From JAPLUA01 sp964625855 (GTDB lineage: Bacteria > Verrucomicrobiota > Verrucomicrobiia > Limisphaerales > UBA8199), in NCBI GenBank assembly GCA_964625855.1, contig CAZVFC010000024.1, positions 62,001 to 126,000 on the forward strand: 64,000 nucleotides of DNA, in the 5' to 3' direction. Shown here in pieces: positions 60,535 to 64,000 of this stretch (its first letter is position 1; each line of letters starts with the position of its first letter). Below the pieces are notes generated by a model. It searched no databases and was not told the origin of the DNA. It worked only from the letters and a program-made list of their open reading frames with translations. The translations under genes were made by a program, and so were the position numbers.

Positions 60535-63048
60535 ATGCTCGCCAAACTGATCGCGATTTCAACCGCGGCGCTGGTTGTCGGGGCCAGCCTTTCTGAGGCC
60601 GCCCCGCCGCCGGCGGCGGCCCAGCCACCTGCCGGCAAATCCCGTCTTCCGCCGTTCGCCCAAGAGGCGATGGCTGGCGTGACGGACCTCATCTTTGCCG
60701 CGCGCAAACCCAACGAAACCGACGGCCATTGGTACGCCAACCTGGGCTACTATGCTCACGACGCGGAACGAAAGGCATGGCGCGAAGGGGGGAGGCTTTA
60801 CCGCTGGAATCTCGACAGCGGCAAACTCACCGCGCTGCTGGACGACCCCCGCGGAGGCGTGCGCGATCCGCAGGTGCATTATGACGGACGCAGAATCCTG
60901 TTCAGCTATCGCAAAGGAGGCACCGAGCAGTATCACCTTTACGGGGTCAACGCCGATGGCACCGGCTTGCGGCAGCTCACCGACGGTCCTTACGACGACA
61001 TCGAGCCCACCTACCTGCCGAATGGGGAGATTGTATTTGTTTCCACCCGTTGCAAGCGCTGGGTCAACTGCTGGCTCACGCAGGTGGCCATCCTGTACCG
61101 GTGCGACGCCGATGGCGGGAACATCCGCGCCATATCGAGCAATGGCGAGCATGATAATACGCCGTGGCCGCTGCCTGATGGCCGGGTCCTTTACACGCGT
61201 TGGGAATACATAGACCGCAGCCAGGTGCACTATCATCACCTCTGGACCGCCAACCCGGACGGCACCGCCCAGATGACTTGGTATGGCAACCTCCATCCCG
61301 GCATCGTGATGATTGACGCCAAGCCCATCCCCGGCTCGGACAAAGTAGTGGCGAGCTTTTCTCCCGGGCATGGCCAGCGCGAGCACGCGGGAAGGATTAC
61401 CATCGTGGATCCGAGCGCCGGCCCGGACGCTTTGTCCTTCGCCCGCCCGGTCAGTCGCAGCGAACAGTTCCGCGACCCGTGGGCGTTCTCCGAGAATTGC
61501 TTCCTGGCCGCGCTGGGGGCGACCGTCGTAGTCATGGATGGCGCGGGCGAGCAGCAGGAAATCTTCAAGCTGCCCGAGGCTGACCGCCGGGCCGGACTGC
61601 AATTGCACGAACCCCGCCCCCTCACGCCGCACCCCCGCGAACGCACTATCGCCGACCGCGTCCGTCCGCGGGCGACCACCGGCCGGCTGGTGCTGGCGGA
61701 TATCTACACCGGGCGCAACATGGCCGGCGTCCGGCGCGGTGAGATCAAGAAGCTCCTCGTGCTCGAACCGTTGCCCATGCCGATTCATTACACCGGCGGC
61801 ATGGAGCCGATCAGCTACGGCGGCACTTTCACCCTGGAGCGGATTGTTGGCACGGTGCCGGTTGAAGAAGACGGCTCGGCGTGCTTCGATCTGCCCGCGC
61901 TTCGCAGCTTTTTCTTTGTCGCGCTCGACCAGAACGATCTCTCCGTCAAACGCATGCAGAGCTTCCTGACCGTCCAGCCGGGCGAGACGACCAGTTGTGT
62001 GGGCTGTCATGAGCAGCGCACCCGAACGCCGCAACTGGCCACCACCCAGCTTGCGGCGCTGCGCCGGCCGCCGAGCCGGATTGAGCCCATCGCCGATGTG
62101 CCCGAGATCATTGACTTCCCGCGTGACATCCAGCCTGTGCTGGACGCGCTCTGCTTGAGCTGCCACGGCTACGAAAAGACCCCCGCCGGCGGCCCGCGGG
62201 CCGGACGCCTCATCCTCACGGGCGACCACGGCCCGCTCTACAGCCACAGCTACTACATGCTGACCATCGCCCGGCTGATCTCCGATGGCCGCAACCAGCC
62301 CCGCAGCAACTATGCCCCGCGCACGCTCGGCTCCTCGGCCAGCCGCCTGCTCAGCCTGCTCGACGGCACGCATTACGGCGTCCAGGCCACGCCGCACCAG
62401 AAGAAGCTCCTGCGGCTATGGATCGAGAGCGGCGCCGCGTATCCCGGCACCTACGCCGCGCTGGGCTGCGGCATGATTGGCAACTATGCCGAGAACCGAA
62501 TGATCAATACCGGGGAGGACAAGGCCGTCACCCGGGCCGCCGCCCAGGTCCTGCAGAGCCGCTGCGCCGCCTGCCATGCGGAACCGGCGCGGCTCCTCCC
62601 CCAAAGCCTGGCCGACGAGCGCGGCGTCTCGTTCTGGCAGCCAAGCCTCGACGACCCGCGCCTGCTCACCAGCCGTCATATTGTCTTCAACCTCTCCCGT
62701 CCCGAGAAATCGCTCATCCTCCTTGCGCCGTTGGCTGAGTCCGCCGGCGGCTGGGGCCTCTGCCGTGACCCCAAGACTCGCAAACCGGCAAATGTCTTCG
62801 AAGACACAGCCGCCCCCGGCTATCAGGCCCTGCTGGCCTTGTGCGCCGCCGGCAAGGACTCGCTGGCGCAGGGCACCCGGCGGTTCGATATGGCGGGCTT
62901 CCACCCTCGCGCAGATTGGGTCCGCGAAATGAAGCGCTACGGCATCCTCCCGCCGGACTCCGCCCCTGCCGCTCCGCTCGATTGCTACGCAGTAGAACGC
63001 CGGTATTGGGAATCGCTCTGGTACAGCCCCGCGTCCGCGGTGCCCTGA
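60535..63048 (+). CDS. Secreted beta-propeller with three haem-binding CxxCH motifs (HZS-alpha-like)
   Basis: After a signal peptide (LIAISTAALVVGASLSEA) the 837-residue protein has TolB/PD40-type propeller repeats (residues about 45-290, e.g. GGTEQYHLYGVNADGTGLRQ). A middle domain has a form (TGGMEPISYGGTFTLERIVG) seen in the hydrazine synthase alpha-subunit middle domain family. Three haem c sites follow: CVGCHEQ, CLSCHGY and CAACHAE. It is not a hydrazine synthase on this evidence; similar proteins are widespread in Planctomycetes and Verrucomicrobia. ATG 60535 gives the signal peptide. It is 73 bases after the oxidoreductase. Confidence 0.85.
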   Translation: MLAKLIAISTAALVVGASLSEAAPPPAAAQPPAGKSRLPPFAQEAMAGVTDLIFAARKPNETDGHWYANLGYYAHDAERKAWREGGRLYRWNLDSGKLTALLDDPRGGVRDPQVHYDGRRILFSYRKGGTEQYHLYGVNADGTGLRQLTDGPYDDIEPTYLPNGEIVFVSTRCKRWVNCWLTQVAILYRCDADGGNIRAISSNGEHDNTPWPLPDGRVLYTRWEYIDRSQVHYHHLWTANPDGTAQMTWYGNLHPGIVMIDAKPIPGSDKVVASFSPGHGQREHAGRITIVDPSAGPDALSFARPVSRSEQFRDPWAFSENCFLAALGATVVVMDGAGEQQEIFKLPEADRRAGLQLHEPRPLTPHPRERTIADRVRPRATTGRLVLADIYTGRNMAGVRRGEIKKLLVLEPLPMPIHYTGGMEPISYGGTFTLERIVGTVPVEEDGSACFDLPALRSFFFVALDQNDLSVKRMQSFLTVQPGETTSCVGCHEQRTRTPQLATTQLAALRRPPSRIEPIADVPEIIDFPRDIQPVLDALCLSCHGYEKTPAGGPRAGRLILTGDHGPLYSHSYYMLTIARLISDGRNQPRSNYAPRTLGSSASRLLSLLDGTHYGVQATPHQKKLLRLWIESGAAYPGTYAALGCGMIGNYAENRMINTGEDKAVTRAAAQVLQSRCAACHAEPARLLPQSLADERGVSFWQPSLDDPRLLTSRHIVFNLSRPEKSLILLAPLAESAGGWGLCRDPKTRKPANVFEDTAAPGYQALLALCAAGKDSLAQGTRRFDMAGFHPRADWVREMKRYGILPPDSAPAAPLDCYAVERRYWESLWYSPASAVP

Positions 63049-63153
63049 ACCGAAACGCCGAACCGTCCAGCAAGCCTCTGCGCTCGGCGCGTCTAACGCG
63101 CGGAAGTGCTTGCGCAAACGGCGATCTGGTGGCTCTATCGGGGGGGAAACCGC

Positions 63154-64000
63154 ATGAAGCCATACCCATTGGTACTCGGAATCGCCGTGCTGGCGGGATC
63201 ACTCATCGCTCAAGACCTGACGGTTGCCACCCGCGGGCAACCGGCCGCCTGCAGCATTGTGCGCCCGGCCAACGCGTCCCCCTCCCAACTCCACGCCGCG
63301 GGGGAACTGCAGAAGTATATCGAGGAGATGACCGGCGTGAAGCTGCCGATCATCGCGGACGACGCCCCGCTGCCAGCCAGCGCGATTCTGTTGGGGAATA
63401 CACGGCATACCGCGCAGGTGCTGGGTGCGCCGGTGGACCTGAAGGACCTGGGCGACGATGGCTTTCGCTTGCGCTGCCGTCCGCCGCACCTGCTGATTCT
63501 GGGCAGCCCCGTGCGTGGCACGCTCTACGGGGTCTATGAAACGCTGGAACGCCATGGCGGGTGCCGCTGGTATGCCACCTGGCACAGCGTCATTCCCCGG
63601 CTCGACACGTGGCGCCTGCCGCCGTTCGACGAGACCCAGCGGCCAGCCTTCGCCATGCGCGAACCGTTCTGGTTTAACATGTTTGACGGTGACCTGGCTG
63701 CCCGCAACAAAGCCAACGGCAACTCGATGCGCCTGGGCGACCCGCACGGCGGCAAGATCCGCTTCGGCGGCGGCCTCTTTGTCCACACCTTCAATGCCCT
63801 CTGCCCACCCGACGAGTTCTTTGCCACGCACCCGGAATACTTCAGCGAGCTGAACGGCAAACGCGTGAAAGATCACAGCCAGCTCTGCCTCACCCACCCC
63901 GAGGTTCTCAGGATCGTCACGGAACGCCTCCTGGCCCGCATCCGCCAGGACCCGACCGCAAAACTCTTCAGTGTCAGTCAAAACGACTGGTACAACTTCT
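63154..64000 (+). CDS. DUF4838-domain protein, N-terminal part (cut by window end)
   Basis: A signal peptide (MKPYPLVLGIAVLAGSLIAQ) is followed by the small N-terminal alpha/beta domain found in GH20/GH67-type enzymes (AAGELQKYIEEMTGVKLPII, then GNTRHTAQVLG). TLYGVYETLERHGGCRWYAT leads into the DUF4838 barrel region (PDEFFATHPEYFSELNGKR, then DHSQLCLTHPEV). The frame stays open to the window edge. It is probably a secreted glycoside hydrolase or related protein. A purine-rich gggggg precedes the ATG. Confidence 0.85.
   Translation, partial: MKPYPLVLGIAVLAGSLIAQDLTVATRGQPAACSIVRPANASPSQLHAAGELQKYIEEMTGVKLPIIADDAPLPASAILLGNTRHTAQVLGAPVDLKDLGDDGFRLRCRPPHLLILGSPVRGTLYGVYETLERHGGCRWYATWHSVIPRLDTWRLPPFDETQRPAFAMREPFWFNMFDGDLAARNKANGNSMRLGDPHGGKIRFGGGLFVHTFNALCPPDEFFATHPEYFSELNGKRVKDHSQLCLTHPEVLRIVTERLLARIRQDPTAKLFSVSQNDWYNF

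Noticed and set aside
60559..62397. 612-codon minus-strand ORF over the haem protein
   Set aside because: Antisense to a protein with a signal peptide and three CxxCH motifs.
60535..63048. Hydrazine synthase alpha subunit and anammox metabolism
   Set aside because: Only the middle-domain resemblance is present; no hzsB/C or other anammox genes in the window.

Overview
The window is a GC-rich stretch of chromosome with long, tightly packed genes. It looks like a member of the Verrucomicrobiota, probably the Limisphaerales/Pedosphaera side. This is an inference from gene content: pseudopilins with C-terminal DG motifs, right-handed beta-helix proteins with a choice-of-anchor-Q-like end, TAT-exported Gfo/Idh/MocA oxidoreductases and glycan-active enzymes, a sulfatase, a hydrazine-synthase-alpha-like haem protein and DUF4838. 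No rRNA or tRNA gene was found.

Layout. 0-11 kb: housekeeping genes (rpsA, tyrS, cstA fused to a YbdD-like tail, nadD, rsfS, a PUR-domain protein), two pseudopilins (the second cut by an in-frame stop) and two intergenic inverted-repeat elements. 11-21.7 kb: a DUF4149 membrane protein, a PIN-PhoH ATPase coupled to a GST-like protein, two coiled-coil/tail-anchored proteins, an M20 peptidase - oxidoreductase - organophosphate transporter operon, and a large membrane protein. 21.7-26.4 kb: two TAT-exported alpha/alpha-barrel proteins sharing nearly the same leader, and a secreted beta-helix protein. 26.4-27.2 kb: an 11-bp-period inverted repeat beside a decayed REP-associated (RAYT/IS200-like) transposase. 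27.2-35 kb: a minus-strand envelope cluster (two related outer-membrane channels, SYLF protein, beta-barrel, HAD phosphatase, DUF4239 protein, lipoprotein) with a remnant of a second HAD gene. 34.6-45.1 kb: a translationally coupled MoxR/Bat operon (fused membrane/spermidine-synthase-like protein, MoxR, DUF58, DUF4381, BatA-BatB fusion, TPR protein, BatD) following a sulfatase. 45.2-50.3 kb: a sensor kinase, two response regulators and a beta-lactamase-family hydrolase.

50.3-58.8 kb is a defence/plasticity island: HicBA, two partial Schlafen/AlbA-type proteins, an antitoxin-PIN module, a REP-flanked element without transposase, McrBC, and a frameshifted N-terminal remnant of a DNA methyltransferase. 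A 109-bp repeat and a second ~95-bp repeat each occur twice beside the two toxin-antitoxin modules. 59.2-64 kb is catabolic: a TAT-exported oxidoreductase, a triple-CxxCH beta-propeller protein and the start of a DUF4838 protein.

The least explained signal is a set of short intergenic arrays built on 11-bp units, about one helical turn, at ~5.2, ~26.8, ~52.3 and ~59.0 kb. Three of the four are inverted around a centre. The unit sequences differ but three loci share a CGG core, so they may be one family defined by spacing rather than by sequence.
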